DNA of 31,424 nucleotides from JBOHBN01 sp050698355 (GCA_050698355.1 JBOHBN010000326.1:1-31424); one strand, 5' to 3'; positions 6,876 to 15,617 are shown, counted from the first letter of the stretch. Program-made: numbers and translations. Notes: generated by a model from the sequence alone, not told the origin.

Positions 6876-8135
6876 GTGTTCTCGTTCCTGACGGGTGACG
6901 GCTCACACGCCGAGCCCACCCGGCGGCGTCTCGGCACGTACGCGACGGTCGCCGCACTGACGGTCGCGCTCGGCTCCGCCGCCGCCTGCTCGCCGGTCGA
7001 CTCGGCGGAGCGGCAGGGCGGTCAGGCGACGCACAGCGCGTCGCCGATCCCGAAGCCCACGGTCGACGTGCGCGGCAAGGAGTCCAAGCTCTCCTATCGT
7101 TCACCCATCAAGATCACCGCTGAGCACGGCGCGATCAATTCGGTCACCGTGACCAGCGAGAACGACACCAAGCTGGCGGGGTCGACCTCCGACGACGGCA
7201 GCTCCTGGACGTCGAAGCGCCGGCCGCTGCCGCGCACGTCGTACCAGGCCAAGGTCACCGTGCGTGACACCGCGGACAAGACGTACACCAAGAACCTCGA
7301 CCTGCACGTACGTACGGTCCCGGTCGAGAACCGGCTCACGTTCAACGTCACGCCCAACTCGGGCACCAGGGTCGGTGTCGGGCAGCCGGTCGTGGTGCAG
7401 TTCACGACACCGGTGACGCACCGGCGCAGGGTGGAGAAGGCGATGCACGTCAACGCCGACACCCCCTCCGGCAAGCCGGTGAAGGGAAGCTGGCACTGGC
7501 TCTCCGACCAGGTCGTGCACTGGCGGCCGAAGCACTTCTGGCACCCGGGCACCAAGGTCAAGCTGCACATGGCGACCGCAGGCGTACGCGCCTCCGACGA
7601 CCGGTGGGGACGCAAGGACTACACGCAGAAGTTCACCATCGGCTCGTCCAGCGTGCTCAGGGTCAACGCGCGCACCCACATGATGCGGGTCTACCGGGAC
7701 GGCAAGCACGTCGCCACCTGGCCGACCGGCACCGGCATGCGCGAGTACCCGACGCGCAACGGCACCTACATCGTGCTGAACAAGTCGTCGAAGTACCACA
7801 TGACCTCGTGCAGCGCGGGCATCGCGTGCAAGAAGAGCGACCCTAAGTTCTACAGCACGACCGTGCACTATGCGGTACGCGTGACCACGTCCGGGACATT
7901 CGTGCACGCCGCGCCGTGGGACAACCTGATGGGGCAGGCCAACACCTCGCACGGCTGCATCCACCTGTCGACCACGCACGCGCACAGGTACTACAGGCAC
8001 GCGAAGCCGGGCGACGTGGTGATCGTCAAGGGCTCCAACCAGGGCCCGCAGGAACGCGTCGCCGTCGGTGACCCGGGACTGGTCGACTGGAACATCCCCT
8101 GGTCGCAGTGGAAGGCCGGCTCCGCGCTGAAGTAG
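6876..8135 (+). CDS. Lipoprotein L,D-transpeptidase (Ig-like plus YkuD domains)
   Basis: 419 residues from GTG 6876, preferred because GGGGAGG is 8 nt upstream; the in-frame GTG at 6867 overlaps that site. After a charged N-terminus (PTRRR) comes a hydrophobic segment ending GSAAAC, with C38 the probable lipidated cysteine; the -3 position is Ala rather than the usual Leu. Residues about 50-250 form two Ig-like domains as in mycobacterial LdtA/LdtB. The YkuD domain (about 255-385) has HAAPWDNLMGQ and SHGCIHLS with catalytic C361. It makes 3-3 crosslinks between meso-diaminopimelate residues of peptidoglycan, outside the membrane. It ends 8 bp from the convergent threonine synthase gene. Confidence 0.92.
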   Translation: MFSFLTGDGSHAEPTRRRLGTYATVAALTVALGSAAACSPVDSAERQGGQATHSASPIPKPTVDVRGKESKLSYRSPIKITAEHGAINSVTVTSENDTKLAGSTSDDGSSWTSKRRPLPRTSYQAKVTVRDTADKTYTKNLDLHVRTVPVENRLTFNVTPNSGTRVGVGQPVVVQFTTPVTHRRRVEKAMHVNADTPSGKPVKGSWHWLSDQVVHWRPKHFWHPGTKVKLHMATAGVRASDDRWGRKDYTQKFTIGSSSVLRVNARTHMMRVYRDGKHVATWPTGTGMREYPTRNGTYIVLNKSSKYHMTSCSAGIACKKSDPKFYSTTVHYAVRVTTSGTFVHAAPWDNLMGQANTSHGCIHLSTTHAHRYYRHAKPGDVVIVKGSNQGPQERVAVGDPGLVDWNIPWSQWKAGSALK

Positions 8136-8143
8136 CGGTCCCC

Positions 8144-9364
8144 CTAAGCGCTGGCGGGGATCTCGCCGTCGCGCGGAAGCACGGGCAGGTCGACCGGCAC
8201 GGTGTCGGGGTACTTCAGACCGAGCCCGGTGTTCAGTACGACGACCTCGTCGTCGGCGCCGAGCCATCCGGACTCCGCGAGCTTACGCACGGCGGCGAGC
8301 ACGGCCCCGCCCTCCGGGCAGACGAAGCTGCCCTCCTGCCGAGCGCAGTCGCGTACGGCGGCGAGCGCGTCCTCGTCGTCGACGGCGATGGCGCAGCCGT
8401 GACTCTCGCGCACGGCCTGGAGGACGAGGAAGTCGCCCAGCGCCTTGGCCACGTTGATGCCGAACGCGACCGTGTGCGCATCGGGCCACGGCTCGCTCTC
8501 GATCTCGCCCTGCTCGTACGCACGAACGATCGGTGCGCAGCCCGACGCCTGGACGGCGACCAGGCGCGGCAACCGGCCGCTGATCCAACCGATATCGAGC
8601 AGCTCGCGCAGAGCCTTGAAGATGCCGATGATGCCGACGCCGCCGCCGGTCGGGTAGCAGATGACGTCCGGCATCCGCCAGCCCAGCTGCTCCACGATCT
8701 CCAGGCCCATCGTCTTCTTGCCCTCGAGCCGGTACGGCTCCTTCAGGGTGGAGACGTCCTGGTATCCGGTTCGGGAGGCGACCGCCTTGCCGATGAGCTT
8801 GCCCGCGTCGCCGATCAGGCCATCCACCAGGTACGTCTCGGCGCCCGCCGCCACACACTCCACCCGGGTGATCGGCGGCGCGTCCACGGGCATCGCGATG
8901 AGGCTGGCGATGCCGGCGCGCGCGGAGTAGGTCGCCCACGCCGAGCCGGCGTTGCCGTTCGTGGGCATGGCCACACCCGTCACGCCCAGCTCGGCGGCGC
9001 GGGACACCCCGACGGCGGCGCCGCGCGCCTTGAACGTCCCGGTGGGGATCAACCCCTCGTCCTTCATGAGCAACCGGGGCAGGCCGTACGTGCTGCCGAG
9101 CTTGGGCATCGGCACGAGCGGCGTCCAGCCCTCGCCGAGGCTGCGGATCGCCTCGGGGGAGCGGACGGGCAGCAGCTCGTGGTACCGCCAGAGGTTCGCC
9201 TCGCGCCCTGCCAGCTGCTCGGGGGTCACGGCGAACGTCACGTCGTCCAGGTCGTAGCGGGCGAGCAGCGGCGAGCCGCACGAGCACAGATTCTGCACCA
9301 CGTCGGCGTCGTGGTGCTTACCGCAGCGCGGGCATTCCAGGTCGGTCAGGCAGGAGAAGGGCAT
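8144..9364 (-). CDS. thrC: Threonine synthase (PLP-dependent, fold type II)
   Basis: 406 residues. The N-terminus carries a small zinc-ribbon-like set of cysteines (C11, C14, C27, C29: CPRC...CSC). The PLP lysine is K112 in TGTFKARGAA, and the phosphate loop is PTGGGVGIIGIFKAL. NGNAGSAWATYSARAG matches the substrate-loop region of threonine synthases, and VNVAKALGD-type and CPEGGA motifs follow. It would convert O-phosphohomoserine to threonine. Related PLP enzymes such as cysteate synthase share this form, so threonine synthase is the best but not the only reading. ATG 9364 gives a standard N-terminus but lacks a clear ribosome site. It follows the FAD oxidoreductase gene by 19 nt in the same direction. 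Confidence 0.8.
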   Translation of the reverse strand: MPFSCLTDLECPRCGKHHDADVVQNLCSCGSPLLARYDLDDVTFAVTPEQLAGREANLWRYHELLPVRSPEAIRSLGEGWTPLVPMPKLGSTYGLPRLLMKDEGLIPTGTFKARGAAVGVSRAAELGVTGVAMPTNGNAGSAWATYSARAGIASLIAMPVDAPPITRVECVAAGAETYLVDGLIGDAGKLIGKAVASRTGYQDVSTLKEPYRLEGKKTMGLEIVEQLGWRMPDVICYPTGGGVGIIGIFKALRELLDIGWISGRLPRLVAVQASGCAPIVRAYEQGEIESEPWPDAHTVAFGINVAKALGDFLVLQAVRESHGCAIAVDDEDALAAVRDCARQEGSFVCPEGGAVLAAVRKLAESGWLGADDEVVVLNTGLGLKYPDTVPVDLPVLPRDGEIPASA

Positions 9365-9383
9365 GGCAGGACCGTACCCGCGG

Positions 9384-10841
9384 TCACCGGCCCGCGGTCG
9401 CGAGGGCCGGAACCTTGTGGATACCGAACCGCTTGCGCAGCGCGGAGAGCGCCGCCTGGTAGCCGCACATGCCGTGCACGCCGGCACCCGGAGGAGTGGA
9501 AGCCGAGCACAGGAACACCCCCGGCGCGGGCGTCGCGTACGGGTCCCACCGCGGCGCCGGGCGGAACACCAGCTGGTCCGGGGTCATCGCGCCGCCGCTC
9601 ATGTCGCCGCCGAGGTACGACGGGTTGTACGCCTGGTAGCCGGCGGCGGTACGTACGTGCCGGTCGAGCACCAGGTCACGGAACCCTGGGGCGAACCGCT
9701 CGATCTGCGCGTCGATGCGCTCGCTCATGTCCACATCCGAGCCAGCGGGGACGCCGCAGTACGCCCACAGCGCGTGCTGGCCTGCCGGGGCGCGATCGCG
9801 GTCGACGAGCGACGGCTGGGCCACGAGCACGAACGGGCGCTGCGGGTGACGCCCGGCACCCAGCTCTTCCAGCGCCAGAGCGACCTCGTCCCACCTGCCG
9901 CCGACGTGCACCGTGCCGGCGCTTCGGCATGCCGTGTTCGCCCACGGCACCGGCCCGGAGAGCGCGTAGTCGACCTTGCAGACGCCGGCGCCGTGCCGGA
10001 ACCGGCGCAGTGCACGCGCGTACGACCCGGACACCTCGTCGCCCACCATCGCGAGCAGCTGCTCGGGCACCACGTCGAGCAGCACTGCATGCGCAGGTGG
10101 GAGCTCGCGCAGGGTGCGCACCTGGTGGCCGGTGACCACCTCGCCGCCGAGCCTGCACAGCGCAGTGACCAGCGCGTCGGTGATCGCCTGACTACCGCCT
10201 CGTGGCAGCGGCCAGCCGGTGGTGTGGGCGAGCAGCGTGAGCAGCAGGCCCATCGGCGCGGGCGTCAGGCTGCTCAGGGGCTGCATGGAATGCGCGCCAG
10301 CGCCGGTGATGACCGCGCGCGCCTCCTCGGTGCCGAAGGCACGCGCCACGCCGCGCCCGGCCAGCCGGAGCGACGAGCGGGCCATCGCGGCGGTACCGAG
10401 CACGTCGGTCGGCAGCCTGCGCAGGGGCGGGGCGAGCAGCAACGAAACCAGGTCGGGTGCGGCACGTACGAGCGGACCGAGCAGGCTCGCGTACGTCTCG
10501 GCGTCCACGCCCAGCCCGCCCGCGGTTTCCTCGACGGTGCCGCGCACCACGCCGGCGCGACCGCCGTCGAGCGGGTGCGCGTACGCGACGTCGGGCGCGC
10601 GCAGGTCGACGCGGTCCCGCAGCCCGAACGCGCGGAAGAACGGCGAGGCGACCGCGAGCGGGTGGACCGCCGAGCACGTGTCGTGCAGGAACCCGGGCCG
10701 CGTCAGGGCGTCGCTGCGACAGCCGCCGCCGGGTTCGCCCGCCGCTTCGTACACCCGGACGCCCAGCCCTGCGGCCGCGAGAGTGACGGCTGCAGCGAGC
10801 CCGTTCGGGCCCGACCCGACAATGATCGCGTCCTGACGCAC
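9384..10841 (-). CDS. FAD-dependent phytoene-desaturase/PYROXD2-like oxidoreductase
   Basis: 485 residues. It begins with a Rossmann FAD motif AIIVGSGPNGLAAAVTLAAAG (G9-x-G11-x-x-G14) followed by VRVYEAAGEPGGGCRS, the signature of the carotenoid-desaturase-like amine oxidase superfamily. The C-terminus has the second FAD-contact segment PGVFLCSASTPPGAGVHGMCG, ending the fold as in PYROXD2-like proteins. Related proteins oxidise or isomerise C-C bonds or have no known substrate. No carotenoid genes are nearby, so the substrate is unknown. It is the first gene of a leftward pair with threonine synthase and diverges from the M15 peptidase. Confidence 0.8.
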   Translation of the reverse strand: MRQDAIIVGSGPNGLAAAVTLAAAGLGVRVYEAAGEPGGGCRSDALTRPGFLHDTCSAVHPLAVASPFFRAFGLRDRVDLRAPDVAYAHPLDGGRAGVVRGTVEETAGGLGVDAETYASLLGPLVRAAPDLVSLLLAPPLRRLPTDVLGTAAMARSSLRLAGRGVARAFGTEEARAVITGAGAHSMQPLSSLTPAPMGLLLTLLAHTTGWPLPRGGSQAITDALVTALCRLGGEVVTGHQVRTLRELPPAHAVLLDVVPEQLLAMVGDEVSGSYARALRRFRHGAGVCKVDYALSGPVPWANTACRSAGTVHVGGRWDEVALALEELGAGRHPQRPFVLVAQPSLVDRDRAPAGQHALWAYCGVPAGSDVDMSERIDAQIERFAPGFRDLVLDRHVRTAAGYQAYNPSYLGGDMSGGAMTPDQLVFRPAPRWDPYATPAPGVFLCSASTPPGAGVHGMCGYQAALSALRKRFGIHKVPALATAGR

Positions 10842-11053
10842 CGCAGTCCTCCCTCACGTCGCGTTCCAGTCTGCCGCCGCCAGCGGAGACCTACCCGCCC
10901 GGCAACCGACCCAATTCGGACGATCGGCCATCTTTTGCTCGCATTGGGTGACGACGCGCCCGGGGGCGGCCTTGAGCCGCCGCGGAGGACTCGGTATGGT
11001 GCGTGCGCCCCTAGCAATTCGTTACCGTCTGTGCCCCGAGGAGACATCTCTCC
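10842..11053. other. Divergent intergenic region, oxidoreductase / M15 peptidase
   Basis: 212 bp with no convincing reading frame. It contains the hairpin GGCGGC-CTTGA-GCCGCC (10965-10970 with 10976-10981) and the promoter described separately. I checked for a ydaO-type riboswitch, common before actinobacterial wall hydrolases, and did not see its conserved pattern. Confidence 0.35.
10972..11000 (+). promoter_or_regulatory. Candidate promoter of the first M15 peptidase gene
   Basis: TTGAGC (10972-10977) and TATGGT (10995-11000) are 17 bp apart, a good match to housekeeping sigma promoters in a GC-rich genome. Transcription would start near 11007, giving a leader of about 47 nt. The -35 overlaps one arm of the GGCGGC/GCCGCC hairpin. 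Confidence 0.4.
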
Positions 11054-12241
11054 GTGACCTTGCGGCCATGGCGAGGCGCGCGGCGTTCCCCCGAGCCGCA
11101 TGCCTCCCGCCACCGGCGCACGAGATTCACCCTCGCCTTCGCCTGGGTGATTCCCGCGCTGCTGCTGTTCGGCGTCCTCATCGCCGTGCCGCCCGCAGGT
11201 GACAACTCCCGCTCCGGGGAGGCGAGCGGCAACGGGATGCACCTCGTCGGCAAGAAGAGCAGGCTGGTCAAGCTGAAGAAGAAGGCCGACAAGGCCTCCT
11301 CCTCGTTGAACTCGGCCACCAAGAAGTACAAGTCGGCACGGAACCGCTACCAGCTCGCGCAGGCACAGCTGAAGCGCACCAAGGCCAAGGCGGAACGCAA
11401 GAAGAAGACGTACGAAAAGGGGCGCAAGCGGGTCGCGTCGTTCGCGGTCGCCGCGTACAGCTCGCCGCTGCCGAACAGCACCAGCGTGCTCCTGACCTCC
11501 AAGCACCCGCGGCAGGCGGTGCAGCAGGCGACCTCGCTGAACGTCGTGACCCGTGCCGAGGCGCACACGATCAAGCGTGCCCAGCGGCAGAAGGAGAAGG
11601 CGAACGCCCTCGTCAACCAGGCCGAGAAGCTCAGCAGCTCGCTCAGCAAGCAGAAGAGCAAGCTGCACTCGCAGATGAAGTCGCTGAAGAAGGAGTCCAA
11701 GCAGTCCACGCAGCGACTGATGAAGCTGCTGCAGCGGATGAACGACCAGCGCGCGTCTCGTGGCAGCCGGGTCGTGCTCGCAATGACGTGCGGGCAGAAG
11801 AAGCAGGACGCCGCGATCCGGGCGGGGAGCTTCTCCAACGGCCTGCTCCCGGACTGGGCACTGTGCTCGTTGCCCGGCTACAACGGCAAGAAGCTGCGCG
11901 CCGACGCGGCGAAGCCGTTCCAGCAGCTCAACGTCGCCTACGCCGAGCACTTCGGCAAGACGATCTGCATCACCGACTCGTACCGCAGCCTCGCCGCGCA
12001 GCAATCGGTGTACGTGCGCAAACCCGGCATGTCGGCCGTACCGGGCACCAGCAACCACGGCTGGGGCTACGCGCTCGACCTCGGCTGCGGGATCAACGAC
12101 TACGGCTCGCCGCAGTTCAACTGGATGAAGGCGCACGCGCCCGAGTACGGCTGGGTGCACCCGTCCTGGGCCGAGCACAGCCCGTTCGAACCGTGGCACT
12201 GGGAGTACGAGCCGGGCACGCACACCCAGCCGGCTGGCTGA
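11054..12241 (+). CDS. Secreted M15-family D-Ala-D-Ala carboxypeptidase with coiled coil
   Basis: 395 residues from GTG 11054, with GAGGAGA about 9 nt upstream. A basic N-terminus and one hydrophobic segment (FTLAFAWVIPALLLFGVLIAV, in effect residues 25-45) form a signal anchor. Residues about 65-230 are Lys/Ala/Ser-rich and strongly coiled-coil. The C-terminal domain (about 255-390) is a VanY/M15 peptidase: ICITDSYRSLAAQQ, then zinc ligands H335 and D342 in SNHGWGYALDLGCG, and EPWHWEY with E379 and H382. It should trim peptidoglycan stems or crosslinks outside the membrane. The coiled coil resembles regulatory N-domains of NlpC/P60-type hydrolases. A paralogue lies at 25731-26837. It ends 3 bp from the convergent ROK kinase gene. 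Confidence 0.88.
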   Translation: MTLRPWRGARRSPEPHASRHRRTRFTLAFAWVIPALLLFGVLIAVPPAGDNSRSGEASGNGMHLVGKKSRLVKLKKKADKASSSLNSATKKYKSARNRYQLAQAQLKRTKAKAERKKKTYEKGRKRVASFAVAAYSSPLPNSTSVLLTSKHPRQAVQQATSLNVVTRAEAHTIKRAQRQKEKANALVNQAEKLSSSLSKQKSKLHSQMKSLKKESKQSTQRLMKLLQRMNDQRASRGSRVVLAMTCGQKKQDAAIRAGSFSNGLLPDWALCSLPGYNGKKLRADAAKPFQQLNVAYAEHFGKTICITDSYRSLAAQQSVYVRKPGMSAVPGTSNHGWGYALDLGCGINDYGSPQFNWMKAHAPEYGWVHPSWAEHSPFEPWHWEYEPGTHTQPAG

Positions 12242-12244
12242 GTC

Positions 12245-13204
12245 TCAGCTCGCCCGGTCGAACATCGCCTCAGCGAGCAGCGCGGCACCGAGGAAACCAG
12301 CGCGGTCTCCGAGCGCCGCCGGGGCGAGGCGCGGTCGCCGCTGGAAGCTGAGCCGTTGCTCCATCGCTTGCCGCAACGGGTCGAACAGCGCCGGCCCGGC
12401 CTGGCTGAGGCCTCCACCGATGATGATGGCCTCGGGCGCCAGGACGCTGGCCAACCAGGCCGTCGCCAGCCCGAGCGCGTCGATTGCCTCCTGCCACACC
12501 CGCTCGGCGACGGGGTCGCCCGCCGCCATCCGAGCCGCGACCTCGGCTGCCTCGCCGACGTTCTCGCCGCGCTCCTGCGCGTAGCGACGGGCGATCGCGG
12601 CGGCGGAGGCGATTGCTTCCAGGCATCCGCGCTTGCCGCAGGCGCACAGCCCGTCGTGGCCCACGTCCACGTGGCCGATCTCACCGGCCAGGCCGCCGCC
12701 GCTGTGTACCCGGCCACCGATCGTCAGGGCGGCGGCGATGCCGGTGCCGATCGGGACGAAGGCGACATCGGAGAACCCGCGGGCGGCACCGATCCTGCTC
12801 TCCGCCAGCCCCCCGGCGCGCACGTCGTGGCCGATCACGGTCGGCAGCCGCGTCCACTCGGCCAGCAGCCGCCGGAACGGGACGTCGCGCCAACCAACGT
12901 TCTCCGAGTGCACCGCGACGCCCGCGGTTTCGTCGACGATGCCGGGCAGCGCCAGCGCCGCCGCGGCCGTCCCACCGTGCTGCGCGGCGAGGTCGCACAG
13001 CTCGCAGACGACATCGCGGACCGCGGCAATGGCGGCCTGCGGTCCCGCGCTTACCGGTACGGGGCGGCGCAGCTCGGCGCGCACGGCCGTACTGGCGAGG
13101 GCGGGCCCGCCCGGCATTGCCGCGGCTGTCAGCTCGGGACGGCCCACGATCGCGCCCTTGATCGTGCTGCCGCCGACGTCCACGGCGATGACTGCGCGGC
13201 TCAC
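12245..13204 (-). CDS. ROK-family sugar kinase
   Basis: 319 residues. VDVGGSTIKGAIV (8-20) is the ATP phosphate loop. GHDVRAG carries the probable catalytic base D127; the residue before it is His where many ROK kinases have Asn. GEIGHVDVGHDGLCACGKRGCLEAIAS (given here only by its key residues H178, C187, C189, C194) is the ROK zinc signature, and a second nucleotide motif IIIGGGLSQ follows. No N-terminal helix-turn-helix is present, so it is a kinase, not a repressor. The GTG start at 13204 follows the SIS gene stop by one nucleotide, so translation is probably coupled. From context it may phosphorylate an amino sugar such as galactosamine or GalNAc at O6; specificity is inferred. Confidence 0.85.
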   Translation of the reverse strand: MSRAVIAVDVGGSTIKGAIVGRPELTAAAMPGGPALASTAVRAELRRPVPVSAGPQAAIAAVRDVVCELCDLAAQHGGTAAAALALPGIVDETAGVAVHSENVGWRDVPFRRLLAEWTRLPTVIGHDVRAGGLAESRIGAARGFSDVAFVPIGTGIAAALTIGGRVHSGGGLAGEIGHVDVGHDGLCACGKRGCLEAIASAAAIARRYAQERGENVGEAAEVAARMAAGDPVAERVWQEAIDALGLATAWLASVLAPEAIIIGGGLSQAGPALFDPLRQAMEQRLSFQRRPRLAPAALGDRAGFLGAALLAEAMFDRAS

Positions 13205-13205
13205 G

Positions 13206-14099
13206 TTAGGCCGGCGGCGGGAGTACGACCGACCTGGCGAGGTTGCGCGGCCGGTCAGGATCGAGCCCGCGGCGCTCGGCCACCGTGACGGCGAGGCGTT
13301 GCACGCGCACCAGCTCGGCCATCGGATCCCGGTCGGCGTGCACGACGGTCGCGCCGAAGCGCCGAGCCTCGTCGACGAGCATCCGCGGCGGCTCGCCGAG
13401 GAACCAGACGAGGCTGCGCTCATCGGTGATGCTCATCGGGCCGTGGCGGTACTCCATCGCCGGGTACGACTCGGCCCAGGACTGCGAGGTCTCGCGGATC
13501 TTGAGCGCTGCTTCGTCCGCGAGCGCCGCGCCGAGGCCGCAGCCGAGGAAGGTGAACTGCGTGGCCTCGCCCCACTGCTCGGGGAGGGCGTCGGCAAGCG
13601 CGGATTCCGCCTGCTGGGCGAGCACGTCGACGTCCTCGCCCAAGTGAGCCCGCAAGAGTGCCAGCGTGCTGGTGGCGAACCGGGTCTGTACTATCGACCG
13701 CTCGTCGGCGAAACCGAGCACCACAGACTGCTCGGCCAACCCGGCGGCAGGGGTGGTCGGGTCAGCGACGATGACCGTCGTCGGAGCGCGTTCGCGCAAC
13801 TTCCGCAGCAGGCCGACAACCTCCGTGGTGGTGCCGGACCGGCTGATCGCGAGCACGCGGTCGTAACGGCGACGCTCCGGCCACTCCGACGCGGCGAACG
13901 CGTCGGTCTCCCCTGCGCCGCGTTGCTCGCGCAGCGCCGCGAAGGCCGCGGCGATGTAGCGCGACGTGCCGCAGCCCACCACGGCGACGCGCTCACCCGG
14001 CTCGGGGAGGCCGGCCGCGTCGGTCGCTACCGTGGCCGCTTTCCGCCAGCACTCGGGCTGCCGGGCGATCTCCCTGGAGACGTTCGACTCGCTACCCAC
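13206..14099 (-). CDS. SIS-domain aldose-ketose isomerase/deaminase (AgaS/GlmS-like)
   Basis: 297 residues with two SIS domains. The first has VVGCGTSRYIAAAFAAL and the phosphosugar loop SRSGTTTEVVGLL. The second has FLGCGLGAALADEAALKIRE and ESYPAMEYRHGPMSI, which line up with the isomerase half of GlmS ('EAYAAGELKHGPL'). There is no glutaminase domain. Such proteins deaminate/isomerise amino-sugar phosphates; AgaS converts galactosamine-6-phosphate to tagatose-6-phosphate. It is shorter than typical AgaS (about 380), so the AgaS assignment rests partly on the neighbouring gatZ/agaZ-type gene. GTG 14099 has GGAGG 7 nt upstream. It lies in one leftward group with the kinase. Confidence 0.8.
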   Translation of the reverse strand: MGSESNVSREIARQPECWRKAATVATDAAGLPEPGERVAVVGCGTSRYIAAAFAALREQRGAGETDAFAASEWPERRRYDRVLAISRSGTTTEVVGLLRKLRERAPTTVIVADPTTPAAGLAEQSVVLGFADERSIVQTRFATSTLALLRAHLGEDVDVLAQQAESALADALPEQWGEATQFTFLGCGLGAALADEAALKIRETSQSWAESYPAMEYRHGPMSITDERSLVWFLGEPPRMLVDEARRFGATVVHADRDPMAELVRVQRLAVTVAERRGLDPDRPRNLARSVVLPPPA

Positions 14100-14190
14100 C
14101 CGTGACCTCCATCGACAGCAATGCGCGGTCTTGATAGTTCATGTTCGGTTATAGCTACGATAGTGCACCGACGAGCACGACGGTGTTTCC
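14100..14190 (-). promoter_or_regulatory. Gap between kbaZ-like and SIS genes with possible promoter
   Basis: On the minus strand, TATAAC (complement of 14148-14153) could be a -10, followed by CCGAACATGAACTATC, which has the GAAC repeats seen in some DeoR-family operators. CGAGCACG at 14172-14179 equals the first half of the operator at 24802. All support is weak. Confidence 0.25.
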
Positions 14191-15510
14191 TCAGCCGCCG
14201 CGGGGCCGGCAGGCAACGGCATAGTCACGCAACACGTCGCGCACCCGATCGATGACCAGCGCGCGCGGCTCGAGGGCCAGGTCGCCCGACCGCACCCGCG
14301 CATACTGCTCGGGCAGGTACTGGCTCAGCAGCGGCAGCGGCACGTCGCGCGCGCTCAGGTTGGCGAACAGTTGCGACTGGGCCCGCTGGATCTGCTCGTC
14401 CGCCCAGTAGTAACGGACGCGGTCCGAGAAGCTGTAGCGGCGCAGCAGGCGCTGTTCGGCGGGGTCGCCGGGATAGTACGCCTGCCACCACCGCGGGTCC
14501 TCCAGCATCCGCCGTTCGACCAGCTCGATGAGACCGGAACAGTCTTCGGGCGCGACGAGCTCCTGCTCGATCGCGACGAGCCCGAACAGGGCCTCGCGCA
14601 GGGCGAACGTGAGGCCGGGGCCCACCTTGACGATCGCCCAGTGGTCTTCGACCAGCTCCGCCAGCCGCTCGGTCGTCTGGTAATCGGTGGAGTGCGCCTC
14701 GAACACCAGACCGGGTTGGTCGTCGAGGATGCCGCGGAGCTGGGACGTGCGCCCGCGCTCGTACTCGATCACGTGCCAGCGGTCGAACTCGACGCCCGGC
14801 TGGACGACCAGGCCGACGACTCGCTCCCACGCCCGGTCGAGGCCGGCGGCCGCGAACGCGCGCTCGTGCGCGGCCAGCGTGGCACGGGCGGCGTCCGGCG
14901 AGGTCGGCGTGAGGGCATCCAAAGTGTCGTGCGCGCCGCCGGGTACGGGCACCTCGGTGCCGATCACGTAGGACAGTCCGGCCCTTGCGCGCTCGGACCC
15001 CGCCGCCCGCTCCGCGACCGCGGCGAGGCGCGCCGCGCGCTCGGCCACCACCTCGTCGGTGAGGGGAGCGACGTCACAGGCGCAGGGCATGCTGCAGTCG
15101 AGGTGGATCTTGGTGAAACCGGCCGCGACGTACGCCTCCACGAGCGCGTCGGCGTTGCTCATGGCCTCCTGTGGTTCCAGCCCCCGCCAGGTGTTCGGAC
15201 CGAGATGGTCACCGCCGAGCACCAGCCGCTCGCGCGGCAGCCCGTAGCGGGCGGCGATGCCCAGTACGAGGTCGCGAAAGTCGCCCGGCCGCATGCCGGT
15301 GTAGCCACCGAACTGGTCCACCTGGTTCGACGTGGCTTCGACCAACAGGCAGCTGTCATCGGCCAGTGCCTGCTGGACCGCGGCCTCGAGAACCAGCGGG
15401 TGCGCGGAACACACCGAGCAGACGCCGCCACCGGCACCGGCCTTGTGGCGGGCGATCACGCTCCGCAACGGGTCGTCGGTCACTGCCGCCATTGGATCCG
15501 CCATCGTCAT
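14191..15510 (-). CDS. GatZ/KbaZ/AgaZ family protein (tagatose-6-phosphate 4-epimerase or aldolase subunit)
   Basis: 439 residues. Family motifs in order are VCSVCSAHPLVLEAA, LVEATSNQVDQFGGYTGM, LGGDHLGPNTW, IHLDCSMPCACD, YVIGTEVPVPGG, FEAHSTDYQT and VKVGPGLTFALREALFGL. The family was named as the non-catalytic subunit of tagatose-1,6-bisphosphate aldolase, but members have since been shown to epimerise tagatose-6-phosphate to fructose-6-phosphate. No GatY/KbaY aldolase or tagatose-6-phosphate kinase is in the window, which favours the epimerase reading here. It leads the leftward SIS-ROK group and diverges from the GH20 gene over a region with a candidate DeoR operator. Confidence 0.87.
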   Translation of the reverse strand: MTMADPMAAVTDDPLRSVIARHKAGAGGGVCSVCSAHPLVLEAAVQQALADDSCLLVEATSNQVDQFGGYTGMRPGDFRDLVLGIAARYGLPRERLVLGGDHLGPNTWRGLEPQEAMSNADALVEAYVAAGFTKIHLDCSMPCACDVAPLTDEVVAERAARLAAVAERAAGSERARAGLSYVIGTEVPVPGGAHDTLDALTPTSPDAARATLAAHERAFAAAGLDRAWERVVGLVVQPGVEFDRWHVIEYERGRTSQLRGILDDQPGLVFEAHSTDYQTTERLAELVEDHWAIVKVGPGLTFALREALFGLVAIEQELVAPEDCSGLIELVERRMLEDPRWWQAYYPGDPAEQRLLRRYSFSDRVRYYWADEQIQRAQSQLFANLSARDVPLPLLSQYLPEQYARVRSGDLALEPRALVIDRVRDVLRDYAVACRPRGG

Positions 15511-15533
15511 CGTTCCCCCTCACTCTCCGACGC

Positions 15534-15553
15534 CGTGTGTTTACACGTGTTCG
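15534..15553. promoter_or_regulatory. Candidate DeoR operator between kbaZ-like and GH20 genes
   Basis: Read on the minus strand this is CGAACACGTGTAAACACACG. It matches 16 of 20 positions of CGAGCACGCGTCAACACGCG at 24802-24821, the other divergent promoter of the sugar locus. It contains the palindrome ACACGTGT (15543-15550), and hexamers CGTGTG and CACGTG start 10 bp apart. A local DeoR-family regulator is encoded at 24890. The site would sit upstream of both divergent groups. Confidence 0.45.
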
Positions 15554-15565
15554 AAACAATGCAAC

Positions 15566-15571
15566 TATAAG
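15566..15571 (+). promoter_or_regulatory. Candidate -10 of the GH20-GH172 group
   Basis: TATAAG matches the -10 consensus in 5 of 6 positions and lies about 46 bp before the GH20 start. TTTACA (15540-15545) is a fair -35 but 20 bp away. The candidate operator covers that -35, so repression would be direct. Confidence 0.35.
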
Positions 15572-15617
15572 CGCCGCCAATCACGAATGGACACTGGCGT
15601 GCAGCCAGGAGGTGGGC

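Noticed and set aside
7101..8267. Leftward frame of 388 codons over the L,D-transpeptidase
   Set aside because: Arg/Val-rich shadow; the rightward frame has the SHGC catalytic motif.
10842..11053. Possible ydaO-type (c-di-AMP) riboswitch before the M15 gene
   Set aside because: The location is right for this class but the conserved sequence blocks are not present.
8108..11057. Two long rightward frames antisense to threonine synthase and the FAD oxidoreductase
   Set aside because: Low-complexity Arg/Ala/Gly-rich translations; the opposite strand has clear catalytic motifs.
12237..12249. Palindrome GCTGAG-T-CTCAGC at the M15/ROK junction
   Set aside because: It arises from two facing TGA stop codons 3 bp apart; a 1-nt centre cannot form a useful hairpin.
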